NCBI RefSeq assembly: GCF_026210795.1
Contig: NC_089434.1
Span: forward strand, 5,456,001 to 5,520,000
DNA from: Rhizophagus irregularis
Lineage: Eukaryota; Glomeromycota; Glomeromycetes; Glomerales; Glomeraceae
Reading direction: 5' to 3'
DNA: 64,000 bases
This document shows, one piece after another, positions 45,511-57,420 of this stretch; positions within the stretch are counted from its first letter, which is position 1; each line of letters opens with the position of its first letter. Both the position numbers and the translations under genes were made by a program. The notes below the pieces were generated by a model. That model did not search any database, was not told where the DNA came from, and saw only the letters and a list, made by a program, of their open reading frames with translations.

Positions 45511-48004
45511 TAACCAAAGTAATGAATAGTAAAATTATATTTTAAAGTAAAACATATTTACAGTAATTTTATTTAATAAAATAAACATGTATAATATAGT
45601 AATTTTATATTAAAAATGATACACTGAGTTTAATAAAAATTAATAAAAGACACTATTAAAAGATAATTAATAAAACATTGAAAAAGAACTGAAATTTCGT
45701 TAAAAAAAAATATTTTGTTATAATAAAATTGTGAAATGTAGTAAATGTAGTACAAAGTAAAATCACCAGTAGTGAAAATAAAATTTTAAAGAGTTCTATA
45801 AATATGAAAATTAAGCAACTAAAAACTCCTAATATTTTAAAATAATACCAAAAATATGCAAATTAATTATCTTACATAGTATAAAATTTTCTCAAAATTA
45901 AGCATTATAAAATTCTTACATTATAAAATTTTTCTATGTTGGCTAAATACCTTGGTACCTTACATATATAAGCATTTTCTGGGGTCCTAATAGAATATTC
46001 AAGCATTCCACTTATAATAACCTAGTAACTCAACCAGTCCAATAAAAGAACCAAAACATATTTATTAACAATATATTTTATAAATTATTCATATAATATA
46101 AATTGCATAATAAATTTTATAATTAAAGTCTACATTATGATTCTTATAGTTAAAATATTTTATTAAGTAATATCTTTTTGCTTTCTTTTTATAGTATTGA
46201 ACAACTTAATTACATCATCTGGTTCATTTTTTACATTTTACCAATATCATGAAGTTTAACTAAATGAAATTTTGTATTTACTAAATAACAGTATTTAATA
46301 AGTATTAAAAATTTACATTCATTAATAAATACTCATCTATACTTATTACCCATATTAAATGGAATGGGTATACTTGCTGTTCAAATAAATAGAATAGAAT
46401 TCTATCCTATTCCATTTTATCCTAAATCCCAAATCTCAAATCCTATTTCTATTCCAATCCTAAATCCCATTTCCATTCCAATTCCAAATCCCATTCGGCC
46501 ATTCCCAATCCTATCCTAAATCCCAAATTCCATTTTAAATCCCATTTAATATATAAAAATTATTTATCCTATAATTTCAGCTAAATTTTATAATTCTGGC
46601 CTAAATTTTCTTTTTAGACATTTGATTCAATTACATAAGAATAAATTAATAACTGAAAAAATAAAATATGAATATGGTGTTATTACTGATGTCTGCCACT
46701 CGTCAATAAACAAGGTATCTAATTTATTATATTTGCTCTCAACGAAACATTAATATATTCTTGCTTGGTTTAGATTTTATATACTTAACTTTCAAATTGT
46801 GATAGCTTTTGCCACGAAAATTTACTCATGTTACCATCTTTAATTATGATAGTTTTCTTTATGAAAGTTTTTATTTATTTCAACTTAAAAAAAATTAAAT
46901 ATTAATTAAAACTTAGGCGAACTGTAAGTATATTTGAAATAACTTTTAATAATTAATATTTTATTGAGTTCAATTGAACTGAGTTAATCTTAACTACAGA
47001 ATTCCTCTTAAATCCCATTCATATTTGTATTTTTTTCTAAATTGAGTTATTCTGAACTAAATAGAACTAAGTCCAAAACTCAGCCTTTTTATAGTTATTT
47101 GTATCTACCAATTAAATTTAAGCTATTGTTCACTATCCTAAAATTACAAAAGTACCCTAAAAATCTAATATTCTATAAAGAAAATAATTTTTCAACTATT
47201 ACATTATAAAGAAATATTCTATCGTAAAGAAATAATCTTTTCTTATAAATATTATATCATAAAGAAATATTCTATTGTAAAAAAAATAAACTTTTCAAGA
47301 AATAATCTATAAAGAAATAATCTAATAATTATCAATTATTTTCAACTTATAATTTATCTTTTATAATTCATAATTACCTCTCTTATTAATAAACTTGATA
47401 AACTGGTTATTATATCAGAATTTATTCCTATTGATGAGCCCAATAAACTGGTTATCATGTCATAATTGATTGACTTCCTAATTAATCTATTTGATCTTCA
47501 TTAATCATTCAATAAATATTACATCATGTAAATCATTCTATTTTCTAAATGTTTATTTTTTTGATTAATTAAAGCTTTAAATTTTGTTCTTTTAATTTAC
47601 TATCTTTCTAATCTATTATTCTTTTAATTTGATATTTTTCTGATCTATTTCTTATTTCTCACTTCTTTAATTTATAAATAGATATTATATTATAGATATT
47701 ACATCATATCATGTAATCTATTATCATATTATGTGACTATATCATGTGACCATTTGGTATATTATTTATCCATATCACATGATTTATGTCATGTGATTTT
47801 TTAGTATTCTTGTTATGTAATTTCTTATCATGTAATTCTTCAGTTAATCATTCATCTGATATATTATTTATCCATATTTTTTTTTTGACATATTGTTTAT
47901 CACATAGTTAAGTATGATATCTAGGGTTATAGTGTAAAAGCAACAATTATAGCATAATTAGTAGTATAATTAATTTTATTAATAGCAAACATTTAGAAAT
48001 AAAG
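45511..48004. other. AT-rich intergenic DNA with simple repeats
   Basis: No gene. About 46374-46550 is a degenerate repeat of AATCCCAAATTCCATT-like words bounded by TTAAATGG and CCATTTAA, possibly another small element. About 47155-47330 repeats AAAGAAATAATCT, and 47690-47860 repeats ATCATGTGAT-like words. Confidence 0.45.
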
Positions 48005-48290
48005 CTAATAAAAATCAAAGGGCACTTAGGAATTAAAGGTAATGAAGAAGCAGATAGAATGACTAAGAATGATACAGAAAACTTAATCTGCATCATAATT
48101 AATAATTCACAACAAAAGAACTTAAAATATGATTTATATTAGAATGGTAAAAAGGTGGATAAACATATCAAAAAATTTATAAATAGTTTATGTAAATTTG
48201 CATTAAAGATATCATAGTCTTTTAATCGTACACATAAAACAATTTTTCAAGTTGTGACACACATATATAATAGAAAAGAAAGTTACTTAG
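48005..48290 (+). pseudogene. LINE RNase H domain fragment
   Basis: The frame reads LIKIKGHLGIKGNEEADRMT, the region around the conserved His and final Asp of RNase H1 domains in LINE-type retrotransposons. After YDLY it hits TAG at 48140 and continues NGKKVDKHIKKFINSLC with another TAG. This order fits the end of a reverse-transcriptase polyprotein. It is truncated on both sides and broken, so it is inactive. Confidence 0.75.
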
Positions 48291-48804
48291 GTATTATTTA
48301 AAAAGAATATAGAATTTAACTGTATAATAATATTAGTAAATAACAATTTCATTAAATACTTGAAATTTATAAACAATTTATTACCAGCTTTGAAAATTAT
48401 GAAAAAAAGAAAATATGATTTATATGAAAATGTAAAGTACAGATTATGATAATTATATAATTTATTGTCAGAAATTTAAAAATAAATGGTTAATAGTGAC
48501 CAATAATACTATATATAAATATAAATAAATACTTAAAGACTTTTCTTATCAAAAAAATATCTTCAACTAAACCAAAAGGATATACAACAATTATATTTAT
48601 GAAATAGAAATTTCTTTATTTACATAACAGATTTTAATTTCACGCCATTTTTTTTGCTAATTTTTAGCATTTCGACCTGTGTAGGTCTATAAAAATAATT
48701 TAAAATAATATTACAATAATATTTTAATACTTTTATTATAGTTATTTTATTATTATAATATAATTAACTTTGATATTGTTTTAATTTTTAATTTCAAAAA
48801 TACC
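48291..48804. other. AT-rich intergenic DNA
   Basis: Nothing recognisable. Confidence 0.5.
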
Positions 48805-48808
48805 TTAA

Positions 48809-49272
48809 TTCGTGATTCGCATAACAATCAAAGAAAATTTATGAAATTACTATTCAATTTAGGGGGAAAAAATAAAAAGTTATTTGCGATTATATCATTT
48901 TACAGTGATTCAATTTCGATGAACATTTTTTTGTCGTGTAGCTCTCTACGCCTTCTATAAAATAAAAAAAATCGTCGAAATTGGACCAATAGAATGTGAG
49001 ATAATCGCAAAATCAATTTTTTCTGGAGCATGTCGGATTCAAAATTTGGAATCCGATATACCCTGGGAAAAATTAATTTTGCAATTATCTCACATTCTAT
49101 TGGTCCAATTTTGACGATTTTTTTTATTTTATAGAAGGCGTAGAGAGCTACACGACATAAAACTTTTGTTGAGATTGAATCACTGAATCACAAGATAATC
49201 GCAAAAAACGTTTTTATTTTCTTTCCCCAAATTTGAATAGTAATTTTCTCTGATTGTTACACGAATCACGAA
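48809..49272. mobile_element. Fold-back element with TTAA flanks
   Basis: Arms of roughly 220 bp are inverted copies, for example TTCGTGATTCGCATAACAAT at the left end, CGTGTAGCTCTCTACGCCTT in the arm, and TTGGACCAATAGAATGTGAG near the centre, each with its complement. TTAA lies directly outside both ends (48805-48808, 49273-49276), as in piggyBac-type insertions, although TTAA is also common by chance here. It is non-coding. Confidence 0.7.
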
Positions 49273-49617
49273 TTAAATATGTTTTGATATATTTTAAAAA
49301 TTTTACAAAATAATTGCACAATTGTTTTGAAAGCTATTGTATCTAGGTCTATAAAAATATTTCAAAAAATTGGCCATTTTTAGTAAAGTTGCATATGAAA
49401 GAATTCTAACCTAGCAAGTACATATGATCTGAAAAGAAGAAGAATTTTCAAGCATAATGAATAGTAGTCAGTTATTTTAGAAAAAATAAGACAATATATA
49501 AATCAATTTGTTAAAAAAGGAAATATGGTAATTTAAAAGGTATATAATAATATCAAATTATATAAATACAAATATAATACTTCCTTTTATTTGAAGGGTA
49601 GTGAAAGTATTTACTAA

Positions 49618-50078
49618 AACCATGTAATTATGATAATCCTATATAATCCGATAGTTACTACTTACTATAGGAGGATATAGGTGAATTTCATAGGATGATG
49701 ATAGAATCCCAAAAACTATATATAAAGGTTGTTTTAAAAAACCAAAAATTTTATATGAACTTTACCCAGAATCCTATTGGCTAACTGATCAAAAAAGAAA
49801 AAAATTTATAATAAAATTGGTGTGACATTCATTTTATGTATTTAATTTAACTAAATATAGCAAGATCTTCAAAAAATTTTCCTTATAGCTTTACCCATTT
49901 TAACAGTAACCTGTCTATAGAGTTTTCAGGATCCTGTGATGGTAGGACATAAGAGCAATTTTATGGATAGAGGACCGGTTTGGAGTTTTAAACAAATTAA
50001 TTATACATGTAACAGAATTTTCTGTATTTTATATAATTAATAAACTCACAAATTGCATTACCTTGCAAAAAAAAAAAA
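49618..50078 (+). mobile_element. Second SINE-like copy with a nested insertion
   Basis: It matches 7091-7300: ATCCTATATAATCCGATAGT at the head, GGATATAGGTGAATTTCATA, then after an insertion GACCGGTTTGGAGTTTTAAA and TAATAAACTCACAAATTGCA with a poly-A tail at 50066-50078. The hairpin arms are partly degraded. No clear target duplication was found, so it is older than the first copy. Confidence 0.7.
49704..49935. mobile_element. MITE nested in the SINE copy
   Basis: About 230 bp that the copy at 7091-7300 lacks are bounded by imperfect inverted ends, AGAATCCCAAAAACTATATA and the complement of AGGATCCTGAAAACTCTATA. The flanking GATGAT and GTGATGG are a possible degraded target duplication. Confidence 0.6.
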
Positions 50079-50521
50079 GAAGAAATCACATGATAAAAAG
50101 TGGTGGCTTTAAACTGTTTGTGCCATACAAAAATGGCAAGATATTATTAAAAAATGGCCAGTAAAGATGATCCAAAAAAAACAGGAGTTCAATGGTTAGC
50201 CAATTGGAGTTTTCACCTTGAAATTTGTCTCAATAACTATCAATACTCAGGAAGTTAGTAGTATCAAGACTTTCTTGATGCAACCAACTTAAAGAGTAAT
50301 TAAAATAACATTTAGTAAAGCAACACTATTAAATGGTTCACAAAGTCATCTCTCAGCAAGTAATCATTTTATGCCTAAAGAAATTATTGTTCTAAAACCA
50401 GAAGAAACTTTGAAATTCTCTTACATTGTGGGATGGATCATTTATAAATTAACCAAAATGACAATACAACAAAATCACATTCTGAATTTGAAACCATTTG
50501 TACTCATCTTAAGACAGAACA

Positions 50522-50665
50522 ACAGAAACTTCAAGATCATAGCGATGGCTTAATGCACAGTAACTGCATATATGTAATTTCTTTACAATTACATAATGTG
50601 GTCACTATGTATTTATAATGCAGTTACTGTGCATTAAGCCATCGCTACGATCTTGAAGTTTCTGT
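50522..50665. repeat. 144-bp palindromic element
   Basis: ACAGAAACTTCAAGATCATA begins a ~50-bp arm whose complement, with one or two mismatches, ends at 50665. The arms include GCGATGGCTTAATGCACAGT. A short AT-rich loop separates them. It is probably a MITE; the target duplication is not resolved. Confidence 0.7.
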
Positions 50666-51082
50666 AAAGAAGTTGTTTATGAGCGGGATCAAAAGCTACA
50701 GTGCCCCAATTTAAATAAAAACACTTCGCCTATATAGAGCTAGTATGAATAAACTAAACTTGTGGATCGGCTGCCTTTCTATGTACGCGCGTCAAAATAA
50801 TTAAAAAAAAGTGAAAATTTTGTGCATTTTAATATGCTTTTAGTTTGTGTAACAATTCTCTGAATCTTCGCACCCCGTTTATTTATCTAACCCCTAGATA
50901 AATACAAGGGGTGTTACTCGATCACTTTTCAGTTTACTATGATTTATTAATTTTTATCCAATCAATATGCGCAAAATATTTTTTTTCTCACTCTCCAAGT
51001 TCTAACTAACACGCTGATATAATTTTCCAAGGGTTGTTTATTAATAAGAATCTCCTTATAAAGTTGTGTTAAATTTGAACTT
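50666..51082. other. Intergenic DNA
   Basis: No supported gene. CCCCGTTTATTTATCTAAC and AACCCCTAGATAAATACAAG near 50880 form a short inverted motif. Confidence 0.4.
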
Positions 51083-51720
51083 AATGGAGAACTATAAACA
51101 AACCTGACCTCATGATTATGACGACGTTAGTTTTATGGAAGAAGAATATGGGTTTGTCTTTAAAAGTACAGACAATGAACAGTATGTTATTTTAAATAAT
51201 ATTAATAAGTATTTGCGAAAAATATACAAATAATCCTAATTTTTAAATGCTTTTCAATCAGCCCATTATTTTTCAACTATTAGTGATAATATAGATGATT
51301 ATATATTAGAATTAGATAGCAATTACTAATGTAATACAATTAATTGAGCAAACAAAGTCAACTAAATTTACTACTAGTATTTTAATAGATAATTTTAATG
51401 GTGAAATTCGTTCTTGTGGAAGTTCACAGAATTTACGTTGTATAAAAAATATTTTTAGAACTTGGGAAATTGATAGTGAAATAGTTCGTAAGGTAAATGA
51501 TTTGGCTTTGCTATTCACATCAAATGTATGATCAAACTAAATTACATGTGAAAAATGCAAAAGGAACTAAGGATTCTTCTTTGGTTTTATTAGCAATAGG
51601 AAATGTCTTTTTTGTAATATCAATAAGACTTTTATACCCGTGATGAGCAATGTGATCAATATTAGTTGGTCGTGATTACAAGTCCGTTGGTGGTCTAGTG
51701 TTCTCTCGCAATCTAACCTA
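51083..51720 (+). pseudogene. Decayed unrecognised coding region
   Basis: An ATG at 51083 reads MENYKQT then TGA, and continues in frame as PHDYDDVSFMEEEYGFVFKS with a stop about 30 residues later. A second stretch at about 51350-51530 reads STKFTTSILIDNFNGEIRSC, then LRCIKNIFRTWEIDSEIVRK, before stops. The composition is protein-like but broken. The first part faintly resembles a kinase glycine-loop region; I do not assign it. Confidence 0.3.
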
Positions 51721-51999
51721 ATGCAGAAATTCAGAATCTTCCTGCTATTCATTCTCCTCCAGACTCAATTCAAAATCCTATCAAAAGAACAACCAATAGC
51801 CTGGCAAACATCGGTCAAAGATGCCATACCCACTATTAAAAAAGAAATGCCAACGCGATATAAGCAGGTTTCTGACATTAAACTTTACGTGGATAACCCA
51901 AAAGGGCCGGCAAAAGCGTTGTAACAAGATGATATGATTTCTAAGCATTTTAATATCGATCACATTGAAGATGGTCTCATCCTCAAATACCCCCAGTAG
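51721..51999 (+). pseudogene. Small broken gene, unknown family
   Basis: It begins MQKFRIFLLFILLQTQF, which could be a signal peptide or membrane segment. It continues WQTSVKDAIPTIKKEMPTRY and VDNPKGPAKAL to a TAA at 51922. The same frame then stays open as QDDMISKHFNIDHIEDGLIL and KYPQ to a second stop. The part after TAA looks like the natural continuation, so this is probably one gene with a single nonsense change, or a read-through case. The family is not recognised. It precedes the next pseudogene by about 300 bp on the same strand. Confidence 0.4.
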
Positions 52000-52309
52000 T
52001 TAGAATTTTTCATTCGTAACATGTAATAGTGCATAGCGCCTTCGGCCAATTTTTGTGTATTGTAAGCCGGTTCCGGCAACGTTTTTTTATTTCTTAAATA
52101 AAGCATATATTACGCTCTTGTCGTAAAACTTGATAAATGTCACGTGTAATTTTGTCGCTGACAATTCTGTACTACATATGAATCGATACAAAAAAAATCT
52201 ATCATTTCTCTCCAAGCGCCGAAACCAAAATACTTTTTTATCCATAAACTGTAACTGCAGTCTAGTGCATATTTTTTTTCACAAGCACAAACACACACAT
52301 ATAAAAACC

Positions 52310-53456
52310 ATGTCTTCTTTACCCGCTTCACCTGCCTCAATAACGGAAGAAATTTCTTCTCGAACAATGTCAGACGTGGTTAAGGATTTTAATACAGAGG
52401 AGCTTATCGATTATTTGGAAAGGAAAGACTTGAAACTCGATGAAGATGATATTAAAATTCTTCGTAAAGAGAAAATTTCCGGTCGTTCCTTTCTTAATTA
52501 ACAAGAAGAAAAACTTGAGCGATATGGTATGAAAGGAGGGCCTTCAACTGTTCTTGTAGAATTTATCGAAAGCCTTAGCCAGAAATTACGAAACTATTCC
52601 TCACTTAAAACTCTTGACGACTTGAAGAAAATGTTACGTAGAAATAAGGTCAATGGGGAAGATATAACGAGTATCAAGCAATTTACTCCTGGTGGGTGAT
52701 TAATCAACTTTTCAGAACTGACTAGATAGCTATACTAACCTTATTTTTTTTTCTCCCGGAAATTAATGATGATGATAAGGCGCTCAATCACTGTATGGAG
52801 GATATTATCTTAAAACTTTCGTGTGGAAACCATGACCGACGCTAACGAAGCGACACGCTGTGAATTTATTTCATTGATTCTTCATACATCTATCGCTATA
52901 GCTAAAAAACTCACCTCTCAAGATATATTCATAGTTTTACAAAAAGATATATCTGGTGAAGATGCAACAGGCCGAGTAGACTACGCAATCAAAGTTTAGA
53001 AGACCTCCTATGTATCACTGAAGGAAAGCCTCGTAATATTAAGATTGGATATGCGCAGGTAAATTTACTGTCCGTTCGTGCTTTATAGAAGATTCAATAG
53101 TATTAATAGCATTTTATTTTTTCTTTAGAATCTGGCGCAACTTGAAAGTGCATTCTAAACAAATAAGAAAAAACGAACCGCGGATCAAGCGTTTGGGAAT
53201 GACTATTTCATGGTATTGTGACCACAGGTACGGAGTGGCATTTTATCATATATACTCCTGATGGTATATACTCTACGAGTGGAAGCGAATACAAATTAAT
53301 CTCACAAAATCCGCAGTTAAAGATAATCCCGAATTACTTCGAAGCAACGTGAAAAGGGTAATCGGCACAATTGTAGGGTTATTGAAGGATCGGGTTAGTG
53401 TAGATAGTTCCCCAGCTAGCAAGAGGGCTAGGATCAAAAAAATTATCAAAAAATAA
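52310..53456 (+). pseudogene. SAM-like domain / nuclease-like protein pseudogene
   Basis: Relic of a protein family abundant in Rhizophagus: Ser-rich start MSSLPASPASITEEI, a SAM-like domain (LIDYLERKDLKLDEDDIKIL ... YGMKGGPSTVLVEFIESL), a KVNGEDITSIKQF linker, then a nuclease-like part (EFISLILHTSIAIA, GRVDYAIK, LLCITEGK) resembling the D...ExK core of PD-(D/E)XK folds, and a basic tail. Lesions are TAA at 52499, frameshifts near 52821 and 53000, TAA at about 53154 and a shift near 53215. Two introns are recognisable (about 52693-52770 and 53060-53129), so it is not retroposed. The tail LLKDRVSVDSSPASKRARIK is intact. Effector-like or defence roles proposed for such families remain inference. 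Confidence 0.7.
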
Positions 53457-53633
53457 AAAATAATATGTATCGCGGGCTACGTCTCGAACTTTGTATTTAT
53501 GTTTGCATATATTAATAAAAAATTTTTCTTGACAAATAATAAAAAATAAAGTTTCGCAAATATAAAAAAAAAAAGCATTTTATTTGTATGAGCACTGTAC
53601 ATAAATCATAAATCTCTAATTCTTAATTTTATC

Positions 53634-53999
53634 TAGGGTTGTGAGAGTTACGTTACATAGGTTACGATACATGTAAATTACAATGTAAGTGCATCAACCC
53701 TTGTAACTTACAACTTATATTATAATATGGTCATATTATGTGATCAAACTTTCCCAATTAACGCATGAAATAAAACAATTTATCAACTTTATTTATTTTC
53801 TCAAGAAATTACATTTTTATAATCATATTTTTTAAAATTAATCATTAATTTTAGAAATTGGAATCACTATGTTATAATTTTACTTACTGAAAAATATTAT
53901 TTCCTAATTATTCTGATATTATTTCCGAAACCTCCCAATGTAATTTACATATAACTTACTGTACATAATTTTTTAAGATACTATAATTTTACAACCCTA
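53634..53999. mobile_element. hAT-type MITE (TAGGGTTG ends)
   Basis: Starts TAGGGTTGTGAG and ends ACAACCCTA, with a perfect 8-bp duplication ATTTTATC (53626-53633, 54000-54007). Its right edge is only 23 bp from the stop codon of the retropepsin-like gene, so it probably supplies that gene's 3' UTR and polyadenylation signals. It is non-coding. Confidence 0.85.
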
Positions 54000-54022
54000 A
54001 TTTTATCCTAAGCTATCTATTG

Positions 54023-55501
54023 TCAATGGTTGTTATAAATTTGTTGCAACTGGTTCATACCGTCATGTTGCGTTACAAAGATATACGGCCTCCCTGGAAT
54101 TTTAATTTGATATAAAGCATTTAATATATCGAATCCTACTAAACCACAATCAACGGCGTTGTTGGGAATTTTATATTGCCAGCAATATAATTCTCTAGTT
54201 TCTATCCATTCCGTCCAGTTACTCCCATCGCCTAATGAGATCTCCCAAGGAATAGAAACCTTAAAAATATCTAAATTCGAACCATAACCATTAAATCTGG
54301 TTGGGATTGTGTTCCAACCATAATCGTATGTCATCTTCGTTCTTATAAAAAATGGTATAACGGTTATTTCTGCCCCCGAATCCAATATGAGACGAAAATC
54401 TATATTGTTCATGTCGTCACGTTCAACATTCTTAATTATCGCAATGTCGTTACGGTCAACTTTTTTCCGAATTCGCATATTTACCTGATATGATGGCAAA
54501 AAAAGTTCCCAACAATCCCAATATAATATTCACATGTAAAAAGAAACACATACCTGCCATTCCTTTTTATTTGCAGTAGAGGAAAATCTTATTCTAACCG
54601 CTTCTTGCTCAATCAGAGAGTATACCATACCAGGATTTTTTTTTATTAACTCCATATATTCCTCTTCTGATAACTCGGACCCATAACCTACTAATTTTCC
54701 ATGTTCAATATGAACATATTTTCCTTTAGATGAATCCAAACTTCCAGTCTCAATAAGGCGACGGTATGCAAGCCTGTTAATTGCAATTTCTTCCCCTTGA
54801 CCTTCTTGAAAACGGGGATCAGGATCGGTGATATAGTCGTATATGGCACGGCGCTCATTGATATCACTTGTAGAAGGCCAAGTGAAATCGGGCCCAGCAA
54901 AATCTGTGAAGTGATAATAAAGATACATATAATTTATATATATAAATCAAACTGAAACAGATTTATTATGTACCATAGAATTTCTTTATATCTTTGTCTT
55001 TTAATGGCTCAAATTGCTCAAGTTGCTTGAGGTTCAGTTTCTGAACAAATTTTTTAAGAACTGCATCATTAAACTTCATCTCCTCAGCCTCAGTACTAGT
55101 ACTAGACATTTCATCACCTGTAAGAAGGTTAGTAATATCAGCATACTTGGTATTTCATTAAAAAAATATCAGTATATCACTAAAAATTACAAACCATTGA
55201 CTGTAGAGTGAACAGAACTCTCAATTACTACGTTGTTGAGTTAGCACGATAATACCGTTAGAATATATAAAAGAACAAAACCATGATTAGAAATGAGAAA
55301 CGTACAACTTAAGATGTTATTAAGGTATGCAAGTTTTTCTTCGTCATTTTCACAGAAGGAAAGAGCAGTCTCGGCGCTAGACTTAGATTTCTCATTTATA
55401 GTAAAATATGAAAATAGGTAGATTTTTGGTCTTTGGGCAAGGTTGAGACGAGCAATTTCGTTATAGATGTTCGCATCTTTAGTTCCAGATAAGTTAGTCA
55501 T
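54023..55501 (-). CDS. Retropepsin-like aspartic protease domain protein
   Basis: Five exons join in frame with GT-AG introns: 55501-55306, 55227-55195, 55117-54974, 54903-54554 and 54484-54023, giving 394 aa. The second exon is only 33 nt. Its acceptor follows a CTAAC-like branch site, and it links NNILS to SSVHSTVNGDEMSS. The N-terminal ~65 residues are probably helical (IYNEIARLNLAQRPKIYLF). The middle is charged. The C-terminal ~125 residues carry FRLILDSGAEITVIP, with catalytic Asp276 in DSGA, then a hydrophobic beta-rich pattern to GFDILNALYQIKIPGR, matching retroviral-type (retropepsin-like) protease domains. No reverse transcriptase or integrase is nearby, so it is a host-type gene rather than a retroelement. 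The substrate is unknown. A first exon further upstream cannot be excluded. Confidence 0.75.
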
Positions 55502-55644
55502 TTCTGATAGGTCAAGTTGATATGTTAAACATAATCAGGAAATTACAAACCAGTCTTTTTATCCTTTTTATGAATGATATTTTTCAACATATTTAGAAAT
55601 ACAAATTATGTGAATGTCAAAATGAGTAACTTTTGACGAATTCT

Positions 55645-55955
55645 ATAAAATGCTCCTTATAAACTCTTAATTGGTGACACAAAATATGAAATAATGATAT
55701 AACATAGTAAAAAAAAAAAGTTTATAAAATTAGTTTATCGGCAAGCGAAAAAGTGATTCATACGATTTTATCGTTACTCAGATTGCATTCACGGGATAAA
55801 ATACTCCTTATAAACTCTTAATTAGTGACACAAAATAAGATAATGATATAAACTACATAAACATAGTAAAAAAAAAAGTTTATAAAATTAGTTTATCGGC
55901 AAGCGAAAAAGTGATTCATACGATTTTATCGTTACTCCAGATTGCATTCACGAGG
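55645..55955. repeat. ~150-bp tandem duplication upstream of the retropepsin-like gene
   Basis: AAAATGCTCCTTATAAACTC at 55647 recurs as AAAATACTCCTTATAAACTC at 55799. Each is followed by the same blocks, including TTAGTTTATCGGCAAGCGAA and GATTCATACGATTTTATCGT. The repeats lie about 150 bp and beyond 5' of the ATG, in the probable promoter. Confidence 0.85.
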
Positions 55956-56981
55956 TATTTATTAATTCTTCGGTGGTACAACAACAATTAATAGCCAATA
56001 AAATTAATTTTAAACTACCATAAACGGTTGACTATAGCCCCCAATGTATACTGTATAGTACCCCCTTCTTTTACCCAGACAAAAGGTTCATTTTCTATCA
56101 AATTTCATTATTTAAATAATATAATTTTTTCTGGCATTGCATGTAAATATTTTTCTGATTATTATAAAGTTTTAAATACATTATATTTATAGCAAAAATT
56201 CGAGTAATAAACATGGTAATACAAGGTTAATCCCCGAAATTTGTATAATACCCGGGTATTTTAGTCAATCGTTTACGGTATGTCCGCATAAATCTGGTGT
56301 AATTAAGGCGTTTTCTTAATAAGCTCTGAAATTATCAACTTTTTAATGTGTAGTTACTTGGCTAGCTAATATCTATTTTCTGCGATCTTTTTTCTTTGCC
56401 AGGCTTTCAATGCTTCTGCGTCTGCGTCACGTTTATAATGAACAGGTCCTTTGAACTTTTTTCTTTGCAATTCTGTCGCATATGGTGCTGCGTCTGCGTC
56501 ACGTGAATCATTATTAAAAGAATTCGTTTGATAATTGTTTACCCGCTAAAGCAATAAGTATTTAATTGCATGATTGATTTTGTGTTCAGTATGTTATATA
56601 AAATTCTTATTTCGTTGTTAATTTGTTTTTATAACAATAAGACATTTTCTCTCCTCATTTTCAAAGTGTTTATAAGAAAATTTTTCCATAGTAACACACA
56701 TTTTTTTTTCATATTATTATCAATGAAGGCGAAGTACTTTTGCCACGTTTTGCGCCTTATTAAATTTACAATTGAAGAGCAGAGCCACTTTAAAATTAAT
56801 GTGAAAATGAGAGATTTTGTTGTCAATAATTATTTTGAGTCGCAATCATCTTTGTTTTATTAACGAGGGCGAAGCTAAAAGAAATGTTAGAATATTTTTT
56901 GCCACGTTTTTATGACTTTCCAGCGTAACCTGAAAAAAATGTCCCGAAAAATCATGTGACTTTTTTTGTCACAACTGTCAC
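55956..56981. other. Intergenic DNA
   Basis: No supported gene. The block CTGCGTCTGCGTCACGT occurs twice (about 56415 and 56490), each preceded by TTTTTTCTTTGC. The short ORFs here are not convincing. Confidence 0.45.
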
Positions 56982-56983
56982 TA

Positions 56984-57420
56984 TGGCACGGTTGACTAGA
57001 CAGATGTTTAAACGTAAAAGCTAAATCATTTGACGTTTAAGGTTAACTGCGAAATTCAAATGATTTGCTGTACCAACAAACTGTTTGACTTTATAGTTAA
57101 ATTCTTTGCCAATACTGTCAGAGATATGAAAATAATTTTCCATATTTGGTTAAAATTCAAATGGTGCAATTTAAGTAATAATTTTCTTTTTAAAAGTCTC
57201 GTGAAATCCTATTTCCTTTATAGGAAATTTGTTTATAGATTTGCAAATACTTTGGAATTAATGGCAAATGCTTTGGGAATTAATGACAAATGCTTTGGAA
57301 TTAATGACAAATGGTTTATATTTAACGCCAAATGCTTTGTACTCCAAAGTCAAATGATATGGTGTTAACGTCAAATGATTTAGCTTTTACGTTTAAACAT
57401 CTGTCCAGTCTGGCGTGCCA
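56984..57420. mobile_element. TA-flanked MITE with internal repeats
   Basis: Ends TGGCACG and CGTGCCA are followed inward by a long inverted match (ACAGATGTTTAAACGTAAAA then GCTAAATCATTTGACGTT). TA flanks both ends. The interior repeats CAAATGCTTTGGAATTAATG and CAAATGATTT-like words many times (about 57240-57385). It is non-coding; the ORF through it is compositional. Confidence 0.75.
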
